A DNA stretch of 64,000 nucleotides from Albugo candida (taxonomy: Eukaryota; Oomycota; Peronosporomycetes; Albuginales; Albuginaceae). Numbering within the stretch: the stretch's first letter is position 1; each line of letters opens with the position of its first letter. Below, one piece after another: positions 53,192-63,654 of the stretch. The DNA lies in the NCBI GenBank assembly GCA_905220665.1, contig CAJNAR010000026.1:160078-224077 (forward strand). The letters are read 5' to 3'. The notes beneath the pieces are model-generated. The model had not been told where the DNA came from. It saw nothing but the letters and a program-made list of their open reading frames with translations, and did not search any database. Both the position numbers and the translations under genes were made by a program.

Positions 53192-53698
53192 ATGTCTCTG
53201 ACGTGCTCTGAGTATGATCTCGAGTATTTCTTTTTCTTTTTTTTCGATTTCAATATCGTATCAGTGACTGACATTCCTAAATTGTGTCAATTTGGCATAC
53301 GCCCGAATACAGTTTTGACCCGACATTCCAAATACGACGATCTCTTCGATGGTCCATTCTCCGTACCCGTAGCGTGTAACAAGAGTGACTTGATGCATTA
53401 TTCTGATGTGTGATTGGGAGTAGAAAGTTGGACCGATTCTGAGAAGTCGAGTTGCAATGTTTAGAAAAAGCTCCTACGCCAAATGTCTTTGTTGCGTGCG
53501 AACAATCACTCAATGGCTCGATGGAGAACTGTTTATCAGACTTTAGATTGGCGATACGATACGGAATTGAAACAAGCGACCGTACACAGAGCATGTCGCA
53601 TTAAACAGAGGCGCGTAATGGATCAACTGGAGAAGTGGAGACTCAAAGAACGTTGCCAACGCCGTACAAATACGCTGAGGCGCCGGTTGACATACTAG
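53192..53698 (+). CDS. Small hypothetical protein, two exons
   Basis: An exon from ATG 53,192 ends at ...HYSD (about 53,407). An intron to TTTAG (about 53,465) joins in phase to an exon ending at 53,698. The second exon encodes an Arg/Lys/Gln-rich helix (RWRTVYQTLDWRYDTELKQ, KQRRVMDQLEKWRLKERCQRR). The first part may itself contain an intron in its poly-pyrimidine stretch. No family recognised. The last 56 bases overlap the convergent gene ending at 53,643. Confidence 0.42.
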
Positions 53699-54192
53699 AA
53701 GCAAACTCGTGGCCAAGAAGGCATTGATGTGACGGTCGTAAATAATGCTTCCCAATCGATACGCGAGCTCTGGCAAGTCCACCCGTACCAAATCTTGCAG
53801 TTAATGCACCACGTTGCAATAAATATTCTTCCAGACTTTGGTCTACCAGCGCAGTCTTTCGCTTAATGCCACCTTGTTCATGTAAAAGCTCCTGCGTCTT
53901 CAACGTCATCATCTAAGGTTATCGAGCAATTCCTCAAAGCATTTAAAACTGGATGGAAGGACTATGAATTGATGGACCCGTGGATCATTCACCTGAGAGA
54001 TTTGAAGAATGATCGTTTTGACCCGTTTTGTGTCACACTCTCCGAGAACTATCGAAACTCGAGCGCTTGCGTGAATAAGGCGAATTCACCTCGTCTTTGA
54101 TCCAAGAAGTACTGCAGACTCTCCGCGTCCAGACGAGCTGCAAGAGCCTTGCGCAATGTGACATACCAATCGCAAACATCTTCGTCGGTCAT
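53643..54192 (-). CDS. Small hypothetical protein, three exons
   Basis: Exons 54,192-54,090, 54,048-53,993 and 53,912-53,643 with GT-AG introns of 41 and 80 bp and matching phase; about 142 residues. Sequence: EDVCDWYVTLRKALAARLD, KRVKTIILQISQ, KRKTALVDQSLEEYLLQRGALTARF, then a Gly/Ser-rich end. The middle is helical. No family recognised. Three consistent splice joins argue for a real gene. Further upstream exons cannot be excluded. Confidence 0.5.
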
Positions 54193-55289
54193 GAGGGAAA
54201 ATGGACACTGTAGTTATCTATTGACGAGATTGTTGAATGAGATATAAATAACAAAGTTCGAGTGGCAATATTGTGGAACCAAATACTAAGCATCTCAAGT
54301 ATCTATATTTGCATCAATAGGCTGCGGCTTTGATTGCTCTAGCCGAGCAGTTTACTAACCCGTGGTGCTGATCCGCAAAGATGAGGTACTGAGAGATTGC
54401 GCAAAGTGATCCGATGAGCAGATGTGTTGGGATTACGCAGTAGTGTTTCAAATGACAGTAGATATACAAATGCCTATCGCATGTTATCTCTTAGTCGTGG
54501 TGAGAGTGGGTGTGGTGATAAGGTGAGAGCTGAAATTACCCATACGTTGGAGAAGAGTGAGTGAGTTCGTTTGTCGTGTCTGAATGCATTCGTAAGACAA
54601 TTTCAGATTAGTTCTTATACTATTATTTATGTCAACGTGATATGGTGCGTATTTTCGCTCCATCAAAGCGACAGAAAGACGTATGTGTAGTGCGTAGCCT
54701 GTTCGGCTATTTCGCATGTTGTGAATAAAAAATGACCTTACGAGTAGTCACAGTCTCTGGCATCTGTTAAGTACGGTCACGAGTTGGTGTGGAAAAATGA
54801 AAGGGATTTTCTATCAACTCGTCGATCGCGCGGTGGGATAAATGCTTGTTGAACGATTCTACCAAATAAAGCTAAACAATCTCAATGGCTTTGACGAAAA
54901 AGTCAATAGAAGATGGCATTCCTGCAAAAATCAAGCACTCTTTGAAGACCTAACATCATAAAAAAAAACTCACTCTTAGTTGATGTAGAGCAGTACACAT
55001 GGCTTCACCCTTCACACTAACGCAAACTTTCCATGTCTGCTAGTAAAACAGCAAAGTCATCGACTATGTTGATGATAGAATTCTAGAAACGTTTCCCGGT
55101 AGCGGATCGATGTAGTAGCTTGCGAAGGATTGGAATTGTGTGTACACTTAGTGCACGTGATCTTTCTCTCAGTTCGATCTACAAGTCACAGACGGCTTCT
55201 GTGACTAGAGCCGGTCCTCCGTATTGATGATCAATCCAAAAAGATCTCTGTATTAGGTTTTTTTTATCCCTACCGTACTTAACCTATTT
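54193..55289 (+). other. Intergenic region left of the Gypsy-like element
   Basis: No supported gene. A 12-bp inverted repeat (GTTAAGTACGGT near 54,765 and its complement near 55,271) is present but weak. No LTR-like repeat shared with the right side of the element was found. Confidence 0.4.
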
Positions 55290-55313
55290 CACTTTGTGCG
55301 AGACACAAGGGAT

Positions 55314-55778
55314 TCAGATCCTATCACTTCCCCTTCTTCCGTTGCGAGTCGTCATAGACTTCCACATCTCTTCAGCTCCGGGATTGTCTTTGACCCACCG
55401 TGACAGCAGGACCGGAACATCTTCATGCATTATAGCAGCGGGCGCCAAGCTTTTTTCCGCGCTATCTAGTCCGATCGATTCGACCAAGATTTCCCATGTC
55501 TGTGTATCGCAATTGATACGGCTTTCCAAGGATCGTTACACCAGATGCCCGCCATTCGCGAACACGATATGTTCCTTTAGGTCCTGCGTAACTTCCAAAT
55601 AACCTTCTTTGTAAAGCCGTAGGCGCGAAGCATGACGCGTGTGAATATCATAGGGTTCCACTAGTTCATGGATATCATACACCCAATCGTTCAATGTAGA
55701 CACCACACGGTATGGTCCTTTCCACCGTAGGACCAATTTGTTTGCCTTGACCGGATAGGAGAAAATCAACAATTTCAA
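55314..55778 (-). pseudogene. Gypsy-like C-terminal region with chromodomain-like motif
   Basis: The piece 55,536-55,778 has WKGPYRVV and DIHTRHASRLRLY, typical of the region after the integrase in Gypsy elements. In another frame 55,314-55,529 has WEILVESIGLDSAEKSLAP and DVPVLLSRWV. This fits a chromodomain (W..LV.W.GL...E.S.EP...DVP.LL). Chromodomains target integration in chromoviruses. One frameshift lies between the two. Confidence 0.65.
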
Positions 55779-56038
55779 AATTAATACATATGACGCCTGT
55801 TTTTTGAGCTATGACGGCGTCTTGCTGCCTCATTTTTTTGTTTTGCAGCCTCAGATAACGCCTGCTGCATATGTGCCAATGTATCTTGAAGGGTTTTGAT
55901 AGAGTCCTGCTGTTTGGTAGTCAACTCTAGCGCGGTCATAGAGTCCAAATTGTTCCATGCCGTCGGCTGATACAACACGCCGACCGGATCTCCTGCTGGT
56001 AGGGCCGTAAACCCCGTAACCGGTACGTACCCATTCAA

Positions 56039-56935
56039 TCAAGCCGATGGTAGCTGATTTACAGACGATTGACAGAGCGGCAACAAACTGGGACTCTCTG
56101 CAATCCTCAGCTTCCTCTCGCTCAAAAGACATCGCATTGTCTTGAGTAACTGACGGTTTAGTACTTCGACCGACCCATTCGCCCACGGCCAATACCCCGT
56201 CACGAAAAGATGTTTCGTGCGTAGGATTTTTGACAATTTCGACATAACTTCATCCTCGAAATGTGACCCTCTATCGGATCCCCAGACTGAGACCGCGCCA
56301 TTCCCTTTTAAACCAATCCAATATTGCTGCCACGGTGACATCCGTATTGACCACCACACTAGGAATAAACTCACAAAACCCGCTCATTCCATCCTTTAAT
56401 ACGAGCACATAACAATATCTTCCACTGCCTGCAGGCATGGATAGAAAATCGAAATGTAAGATTTCGTTCGGTTTGGTTACTCTCAGAGTCTCTCCAAATG
56501 GGCGAGGACATCTCTCTCCTCGCGCTAAAAGACAGTGTAGACATCGAAGCACGAATTACTACACGTCCCGATTCATCGAGCTCCATGTGACATGCTTTGA
56601 CAATATCTGGAATGTCGTCCGACACCACGATGACCTGCAGAACCCGCATTTGCCACAATACACAAGCGTTGCTGAATTGTGACGGCACTATCAGGAATCC
56701 ATATTCGATTGTCCGTATCTACCAAGACACCACGTTCCTTATCTGTCGTTAATTTTGGGTATTCTGAACGACTGCGTTCCTGCGAAGCGGATTGTACCAC
56801 CTTAATTTCGTCCATCGACGGACACTCGAAAGCAGTATCTTCCAGCGGCGATACTTTTTGTTCAACAGCCAGAACATTCCATTTGGAGGTATTCTGTTTC
56901 GTATTTTGATTTGGCGATCCCCAACGGGACAGCAT
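56039..56935 (-). pseudogene. Gypsy-like integrase, fragmented
   Basis: Three frames are needed. The zinc-binding start is around 56,573-56,700. The core with HFDFLSMPAGSGRY is in 56,271-56,552. The motifs SDRGSHFEDEV and GYWPWANGSVEVLNRQLL, carrying the second Asp and the Glu, are in 56,039-56,374. All three catalytic acidic positions are still recognisable, but the frame is broken. Confidence 0.75.
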
Positions 56936-57611
56936 ATCGCCCTAGACATTTTCATCCACAGATACATACTCAATCACATAAGGAAAAGTTTGCATGACCA
57001 TTGCCCATCGTTGAAGCTTGTCTGCTTAATATCTTGCAATGTTTGTATCCACGCTGTCTGGATCGAAAGTAGATTTTAGATTTCGATGATCAGTGAATAG
57101 ATGGAAACCCCGCTCTCGCAGTAGGATATACTCCAATCGTTAACACGTCTCCACAATGACAAAAGCTTCCTTCTCTACTATTGCCCATCGTGCTGCAGCT
57201 CCCTTGAACGACCCACTTATAAATGCGAGTGGTACATGTACTTGCTCGCTAGGGGGATTTCCAACTCACCGGGCCCCACTTAAGTAACAATAGCTCCTCA
57301 GTGATCTTGAGAGGCGTCCATATAGACACAGACCTACCAGTTCTCTTTCGGGTGTGCTATCGGTACCATCGCGCAGAGTGCGTCCTTGATCAATTGGAAA
57401 CACTGGTCGTGGGATGGCCCCCATTCATGGTCATCCAATCGGACTTGCACCAACTTTCTCTCCTTTCTGCTCCCGCCGCTTTCATGGTCTTCTACAACAA
57501 ATTATGGAGGGTTTGTACCAGCGAGGAGTAGTTTGGTATATTACTCCGCATCCAATTTACCGCACAGAAAAATTGCTGAAGGTCTGCAGCCGTGCCTGGT
57601 CGTCCCATTTC

Positions 57612-58528
57612 TTATAATCCTTTAATCCGCTCGGCACAATGACTCACTCCCTTTCCAGAAATTGTTTGTCCGCACCACACCGTTTCGAAATAGAGAAAAC
57701 AGCATGTTTTCGGATGTAGCTTCACTCCAAATTCTTCACATCGATTAAGAACGGTTCCTAAAACATCAAGAAGCTTTGTTTCTAATTCAGCATAACCTAA
57801 AACGTCGTCCAGCCATACTTGAACACCCTGATTCAAAACGGGTTTCAATACTCGCTCCGCAACCTGCTGTGCAAAAGCTACAGCATCTGTTGAACCCTTA
57901 ATAACACGAGTTCCCGTATAAAGTCCTTCCGGTGTGACCACAGTAAAATAATCACGACTGCTTTCATCTAGCGGTAGTTGCCAGTAGAAACGAAAACAAC
58001 CCAGCGAAAAGTAGCAGCGTGATTCATCGAGACTCGCGAGAACCACTTTCAAATGTGGCAGGGGCCACGTCATCGGTATTGTCAGATCATTGACTCCACG
58101 AAGGTCCCCCACCGTCATTCGATAGCTTCCGATATCTTTCTTTGCTACAATACGAGCCGCGCAACCCCATCTTGAGTCGGGATTTCGAAGCATAAGGTTA
58201 TGCTCTTCCAGACTGGATGTCTCGCCATCACTGGTTTAGTACCTTCCTTTATCTGTACCTTAAGGGGAGGGACTTTGACTGGGGGATCTGCTGCGAACTC
58301 CACCCGAAAAAGATCCTGATACCGATAGAGTAATGATGCCAGTCGTAAAAGTGATTCTTCCTTCGCACCATTTTCTCTTGCTTCTACGACTTTTGACTCA
58401 AGAATTTCTTTAACAGCATCTCTTTGGGCCTCCGCCTTGACCACCTCCGGTAGCATCATAAAGCTTTCTCTCTCATCAAAGTCAATGCTGTCGTTGGCAT
58501 AGCACGCTTTGTCGCATTTCTCCAACAC
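57612..58528 (-). pseudogene. Gypsy-like reverse transcriptase, fragmented
   Basis: The N-terminal linker and PVWKS region are in 58,145-58,528. The palm is in 57,612-58,193 (RMTVGDLRGVND, YFSLGCFRFYWQLPLDE, FAQQVAERVL). The active site reads VWLDDVLGYAE in place of the common YxDD. The motif usually reading MPFGL.NAP is VIKGSTDAVAF, an unusual variant. One frameshift near 58,170. Confidence 0.82.
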
Positions 58529-58630
58529 ACGACGCGAAGGGGTACTGCCTCCCGTACTGTCTTCGATCCCCGAAGCGTCCCAATTTCGTTTTCACTGTCT
58601 TGCTACTCCCAGTATAGCCTCGGTGGAAAA

Positions 58631-58936
58631 TCAGATCAGCTCCATCATGCCACGATCGATCAATAATGTCAGCGATTTGTCGCTTTCGTTTACCATCACA
58701 TCCAGATTTCTCCAGATTAAAGGTCCACTCGACGTAGGAAATTCTACACAATCCAAAATGGCTCGACGCTTTATCCATATCGGCGTGTCTCCGAGCGTAT
58801 TTATCTTCATTGGCGTGGTGTTTCGACTCACACGGACAAATGCCTTCGATTCTAACACGTCCACTAATCCCGCGGGTACTATTCTGCAATCCGAGCCAGA
58901 GTCCAATAGAGCACATACATTTTGTATGCCATCCAC
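58631..58936 (-). pseudogene. Gypsy-like retropepsin
   Basis: 101 codons with ALLDSGSDCRIVP, the aspartic protease active site, and downstream PIWIKRRAILD. It lies between gag and RT as expected. It is a fragment of the pol polyprotein separated from neighbours by stops or frameshifts. Confidence 0.75.
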
Positions 58937-58957
58937 GGTAGAGAAGAACTCCCCCTT

Positions 58958-59887
58958 TTATCTCAGTAGAGCAGCTTTCTTCACATCCGGTGCTTTCGCG
59001 TAATATTCTTCACGATTGTTTTGTCGGTTTCTTAGGACAGCTTCCGCTTCGCCTGGTCCGCACCGCGGGCATCTTCTGACCGAATGTTTCATGCTTTTAC
59101 ACTTCAAACATTCAAATCTGTTCCGCGGCGGACCAGATTGCAACTCCCGTTGCCCCTTTTCCTCTTCTTTCGTCCTTTGATTCTGGACAGGCACACGTCG
59201 TTGCTGAACAGGAGACAATCGTGTTTTTGTTGCCGCAACATTCCGTATCGACTCCACACGGATTGCCTCAGGCTCCCATTCCATGAAAGGTCTCATTTGT
59301 CCTAGACACCACTCGTAGAACGCCACCGGTTTCTTCTTCAGATGTTTATTCGTGTCCATATTCAGCTTCTCTTGGATTTTACGCCTGAAAGCTGCCGGCT
59401 CTAGACCTTCAACAATCCAATCCACGATCGTTTTTGCATCCACCTGCTCCACATAAAGTTGCAGACCCTCCTCCTCCAATACGCGATAGATTTGATTTCG
59501 AAGCCGCGACATACGAGACCCAGCATTCATTAATCGTGTCCTCATCCTAAAATTTTTCATTATTTCATCTATCTTGCCCAGCTCGAAGGAATCTGTTGTA
59601 ATAGCTTCTGTGAAGTAGTTTATCCAATCCTCTTCGCCCGCATCTTCCGGTTGCTTACACATTTCGAATTTTACGATCTGAGCACGTGTCCAAGCATCCA
59701 CGCACGCTGACACCGGCATCACAAAGGGCTTGTTCTGACACGTCTCATACGCGAGCAATGTATTGTAGTACGATTGGTAGTTTTTCACAAATTCCCGCCA
59801 ATCCCGCGACGTCTCTCCGGTGTAGATCGGATGCTTTGGCAATTGCGGTGCATTTGAGATGCGATTATCTCCCGACACATCCATCAT
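58958..59887 (-). CDS. Gypsy-like gag with zinc knuckle
   Basis: Open from a TTG at 60,037, with first ATG at 59,887 (MMDVSGDN). The capsid-like region (YTGETSRDWREFVKNYQSYY, SFELGKIDEIMKNF, IVDWIVEGLEPAAFRRKI) precedes a CCHC knuckle CLKCKSMKHSVRRC and ends with RNRQNNREEYYAK. The frame is intact. If the upstream part is included, it adds another Cys pair (CNSCGH). Confidence 0.75.
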   Translation of the reverse strand: MMDVSGDNRISNAPQLPKHPIYTGETSRDWREFVKNYQSYYNTLLAYETCQNKPFVMPVSACVDAWTRAQIVKFEMCKQPEDAGEEDWINYFTEAITTDSFELGKIDEIMKNFRMRTRLMNAGSRMSRLRNQIYRVLEEEGLQLYVEQVDAKTIVDWIVEGLEPAAFRRKIQEKLNMDTNKHLKKKPVAFYEWCLGQMRPFMEWEPEAIRVESIRNVAATKTRLSPVQQRRVPVQNQRTKEEEKGQRELQSGPPRNRFECLKCKSMKHSVRRCPRCGPGEAEAVLRNRQNNREEYYAKAPDVKKAALLR

Positions 59888-60172
59888 ATCCACACCCCCT
59901 GTCAATCGTCGCACCCTTACGGCAGGATCAGCAGGATGCGAATTTTTTTGGGGAGAACTCCAATGTCTACGCTTAAAAAATATCGCGTGTCCACAAGAAT
60001 TGCATCGAGTATTCTTCGGGCGGTAATGTTGGAGCAAATGTTCATGTATTCACTCAGACAGTATATAAAATCATCTGTCTAATCAGCAACTGATATGAAG
60101 CGATGGAAAGAGATCCAACAGAAACTCGAATGCCACCGTACAACGTTTTCATTTTTCTAGTCACATCCATGG

Positions 60173-61275
60173 ATGCGGAATCTTTCGTCTCGTTTACTGC
60201 TTGTATGGAAAGGTCACGAATGCGGTCATGATCTCCAGAACATGGATTGCGACACATTCGAAGGAGCACAAGGATTCTTAACTATCTCAAGGAAGTTCAT
60301 CACAGCGATCCCTGGGCCTGATGTTCATGATCACACAACAAATCGTATGGATGTGACGCAAATTATCAACCGGGGACAACAATTCAAGTCTGGTAAAACT
60401 GTTGCTGACGCTGTCGGGAAATAGCTACGTGAAGTTTCTTCATTACGGAGTTTGTATTCCTTCGACATTTAATCTTCACTCGAAAGCACTCGAGATATAA
60501 CGGAATGTGCGCTATTCAATTCGTTGGGGAATGTGGAATTCAGTACACTCACATCCGTACAAATGCGGCTTTCGATATCGTTTAGCAGCCAGAAGAAAGG
60601 AACGTCAGGTGTGGTTCAATTTCGTATCACGAAAGCTCGACTGCACTCCAAAGAAATTACCAAAGGTTTGCTTGGTTTATGTGAGAATTGGATGCAAATT
60701 GATGATTCGAAAACGCCATCAGAAAGTGCTCAAAAAGATGAAATCGAGGACCGTATCATTGGAAAGTATGCGTCCCAAGTAGGATATCATTGTGTATGCA
60801 ACTGGACGAAAAAAGAACTATGACAGTCTGAAAAACGATTGGACAGGTGTAAGTATCATCGCTATCGAAGGTCGCGTCCGAATTGAGGTTCCCGGTATGA
60901 TACGACACGATATGATGGCTAGAGTCGCTGTACAATTGGTGATAGGAGACAACATACCAATGTCTTGTTCTATTGCAGCAAAATGTGATTTTATACAATC
61001 AAGAGATAGATCACTGATTATGAAGGGTACAGAAATTCGTCCTCGTGTTTTGGACGTAAAGGGAGCTCTATATTTATTCGAGTTTGGTACGATGCGACCC
61101 AAAGTTGGCTTTTTGGTCTCTATATATAAAAGACAAACAAACGGTTGTTACTGGTTCGATGCATACAAAATTGATGCCTTCAAGACCACAACCTGTTCCT
61201 GTCACATTTGATGGAGCGAATGACACTCCGGTTTCGAACAAAGCAAAAGTCAAATGCTATGTGAAAGCTTTGTGA
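60173..61275 (+). pseudogene. Fragmented coding region in three frames, unknown
   Basis: Coding-like text is spread over several frames: 60,173-60,424 (FLTISRKFITAIPGPDV), 60,524-60,823 (ARLHSKEITKGLLGLCENWM), 60,792-61,211 (GVSIIAIEGRVRIEVPGMI, RSLIMKGTEIRPRVLDVKG) and 61,084-61,275 (PVPVTFDGANDTPVSNKAK). Composition and length suggest one former gene broken by frameshifts, or an unusually spliced one. I do not recognise the family. It lies between the Gypsy-like remnant and the right SINE. Confidence 0.4.
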
Positions 61276-61345
61276 AAATGACACACTCAGAATATATTGA
61301 ATAAACTTGGCTTCCTATTCGTAATCCTGTGCCTTGCCATTTTCA

Positions 61346-61362
61346 CTTGCAACTATCTTTGA
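61346..61362 (+). repeat. Target-site duplication, left copy
   Basis: CTTGCAACTATCTTTGA, repeated exactly at 61,608-61,624. It flanks the right SINE and is 17 bp, typical of LINE-mediated insertion. Confidence 0.9.
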
Positions 61363-61607
61363 TTGTCAAGGATTTCATTACACTGTTTATCTGGTTTTTT
61401 TAACTACCTTCCTTATCCTATCATGAGTCCCTGACCGTATGAATATCACTTAAATCTGACTTCAAACCTAGGGAGGCAGATATTTTCCAAGCTTATTGCT
61501 TGGGTGGGCTCAAACCGCTGCCCACACTGCTTGGGATCGAACTAACGACCTCCGGTCGGTGGTCCATGCGCTCAAGTGCCTCACCGACTGAGCTGGGTAC
61601 GGAACCC
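61363..61607 (-). mobile_element. tRNA-derived SINE, right copy, with intact target duplication
   Basis: 245 bp on the minus strand, matching the left copy at 5551-5795. The tRNA-like head has an A-box-like AGCTCAGTCGGTGAGG and a B-box-like AGTTCGATCCC, a better fit than in the left copy. The body includes the GTGGGC/GCCCAC hairpin and ends CTTGACAATC without poly(A). Perfect 17-bp target duplications flank it, so the element boundaries are firm and its insertion appears recent. It was presumably mobilised by a partner LINE. The LINE at 1-5540 is a candidate, but its 3' end is not in view. Confidence 0.88.
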
Positions 61608-61624
61608 CTTGCAACTATCTTTGA
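61608..61624 (+). repeat. Target-site duplication, right copy
   Basis: Exact copy of the 17 bp at 61,346-61,362. Confidence 0.9.
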
Positions 61625-61687
61625 ACAGGCTAACGAGCAGTATCCTACATTGTGCTATATATCTATCACCTAGATATGCTTACCATC

Positions 61688-62634
61688 TCATTCCAACCTT
61701 ACTTCAGATCCACAACTGCATGCCGTACTCGACGGATTTCTCATGCTGAGTGCAATAATGCAGGCTACCTGACGTGTGCGACAACGCCAATTTAGTGCCC
61801 TCATTTCCTGTATTTGACTGCTTTTCTGTCGTTGTATTTGAGCTGATTCCATCATTTGGTTGAACATCTTTGTAATAAATTTCTTACATTTCCACGGGCT
61901 CTCTGTTCGCATATGGATGGCACATAGACGGTTCGTGAAAAAACTCACAGTTTGATTTGGAAATTGGTTAATATCTGTCGTTTCGTATAGTAAATAGGTT
62001 TGGCCAGGGTGCTGTAAAAATCTTCCGATTTGGATACCAACAGGTAAGGAATCGCGAGGGTGTAATCGAAATCCTAGCATTTCTGGTTTGATCAATGCCG
62101 GACATAGAATCCTCATTACAAGCGGATTCGGCCCAGCAATCGGAAGCGCGTTTCCACTTTTATCAAATGCATCCACAAACTCTGGTGAGTAAATGTTCAT
62201 GCGGAAGCCAGTCCAGTATCCGTGTACGCACCAGTTTGTGGATATAATACGTTTCAAGAATTCTAGGATTTCTTTAGCCTTGGGATCCTCTATTTGTTCG
62301 CATTTGTCCCTATCACTGTAGAATATTACATCATCAAACTAGCCTCAAATGCAGTCTGGAACGAGGAATGATCAGAACGGTAAGAAAAATCTCGTAGCGT
62401 GGTACTCAGTGATGACGTAGGGCGCGAAGATTGCTGATGTTTGCCGTTGGCATATTCGAGCTTAATTCGTACTTTGTTATCAGAACCAGCTATACTTAGG
62501 TCAGAAAAAGCATTTTTTTGCATATTGGGCAAGTGAATTAAATTTGCGGGAGGATGGGAGTCAGAGAAGAATAAAAGGTGCTTCGAATGTTCGTGGTGCG
62601 GGGCGCAAAGTAGCCTCCGTTTCTTCTGATGATA
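61688..62634 (-). CDS. Hypothetical subtelomeric protein, C-terminal exons
   Basis: Exons 62,634-62,340 and 62,289-61,688 join in phase across a 50-bp intron. The acceptor at 62,635-62,636 (CACAAG) indicates upstream coding, probably the frame 63,391-62,702, making one gene. Sequence: LLFFSDSHPPANLIHLPN, SDNKVRIKLEYANGK, a STNWCVHGYWTGF block, PLVMRILCPALIKPEM, RFLQHPGQTYLLYET and a Cys-containing end (ACSCGSEV). It does not match a family I know. It is the gene nearest the telomere together with its 5' partner. Confidence 0.5.
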
Positions 62635-62701
62635 CTTGTGTAGGATTGTTCAAGAGCTTGTCGCTGGAATTTTTTTGACATAAACTCAATTAGCACATCC
62701 T

Positions 62702-63391
62702 TTAGAGAAGCAATTGCTCATGCAAATCATTTTTTGTAGAAGTGAATTCCTCTGATAAGTGAGAGAAGTCACCCTTGAGCCTCCTCACTTGTTGGATGAG
62801 TGCTTCAGCATCGGATTCCCAATTGGTTTTCTCATGTACTAGCGCATATACCCCGAACTTTTGATCTCTATCCAAATTCAATATCTTGATGCACAGTTCT
62901 TTCCTAACGTAATCAGGATGAGATCGATGAGCATGATTAAACTTAGGATCGCCGCAAAGACAATGCGGACAGTTGAATTCCATGCAAATGGCACAATGGA
63001 TACGTTTCGCTAATGATCTTGTATGGACGAAATACTTCATACCATCGGTCTTTTCGAACCACTCACGTTTTAATGCACATAGCTGGTTTTGCTGCATTTC
63101 ATTGTCCTCAACGTAAGAACTCCACGCAGATTGCAGAGCATCTGCGTCATGATGTCTTCGTCCCAATAGATGACGGTAAAGAAAGAAGTCGTGTATGTAC
63201 AACTCCCTGTTGATTTCTGAGCTTTGAGAACGTGCTGGTAAGCATATAACGTCAAATTTGCTGATGACGTCACTCAGCTCCTCGGTGACAGGAATCCATG
63301 AGTATATTGACTCGTTTAAAAGTTTTTTTACTTGAGTTCGAGAGATTAATTTAAAAATTACCCAGTTCGCTTGGCTGAGTTTTTCACTCAT
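62702..63391 (-). CDS. Hypothetical protein with Cys/His cluster, probable 5' part of the subtelomeric gene
   Basis: 229 codons from the ATG at 63,391. A cluster around residues 130-165 (IHCAICMEF, NCPHCLCGDPKFNH, AHRSHP) has five or six cysteines and several histidines that could bind zinc. Helical ends (LSQANWVIFKLISRTQVKKLL and EALIQQVRRLKGDFSHLSEEF). It stops at TAA 62,702, and no clean donor was found to join it to the next exon at 62,634. It may be a separate protein. It starts only about 265 bp from the telomeric repeats and is transcribed away from them. Confidence 0.5.
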   Translation of the reverse strand: MSEKLSQANWVIFKLISRTQVKKLLNESIYSWIPVTEELSDVISKFDVICLPARSQSSEINRELYIHDFFLYRHLLGRRHHDADALQSAWSSYVEDNEMQQNQLCALKREWFEKTDGMKYFVHTRSLAKRIHCAICMEFNCPHCLCGDPKFNHAHRSHPDYVRKELCIKILNLDRDQKFGVYALVHEKTNWESDAEALIQQVRRLKGDFSHLSEEFTSTKNDLHEQLLL

Positions 63392-63654
63392 TTTCCCGTG
63401 CGATAGTTATTTTGAGAATGCAAAGAATGGTTCGTATCCCGCATGAGACTCTTAAATATTTTAAATAGTCAGAGAGGCTTTATTCATGGAGAGATTGTAT
63501 GCGCATAGTCAGTTGAAAAACTCCATTAGAGTAATATTGCTACTTTTTTTTTTTAATTCTTGCTACATTCAAAAAAAAGGATTACAGGGGTGTTCTTTAT
63601 GAAGTAATTATAATGCGCATAGCGAGTTTATAGAGACTTCCTTATGTAGTAAAA

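Larger units (their letters stand above)
55290..60037 (-). mobile_element. Gypsy-like LTR retrotransposon remnant with chromodomain-like tail
   Basis: Minus-strand order: gag (58,958-60,037), protease (58,631-58,936), reverse transcriptase (57,612-58,528), degraded RNase H (56,940-57,600), integrase (56,039-56,935), chromodomain-like end (55,314-55,778). RT before integrase defines the Gypsy/Ty3 type. Frames are broken at several places. I found no LTR pair, so the element has lost its ends, or the LTRs have diverged beyond recognition by eye. Confidence 0.85.

Noticed and set aside
54765..55282. Inverted repeat as Gypsy terminal signal
   Set aside because: Only 12 bp, inverted rather than direct, and not bordered by TG/CA ends.
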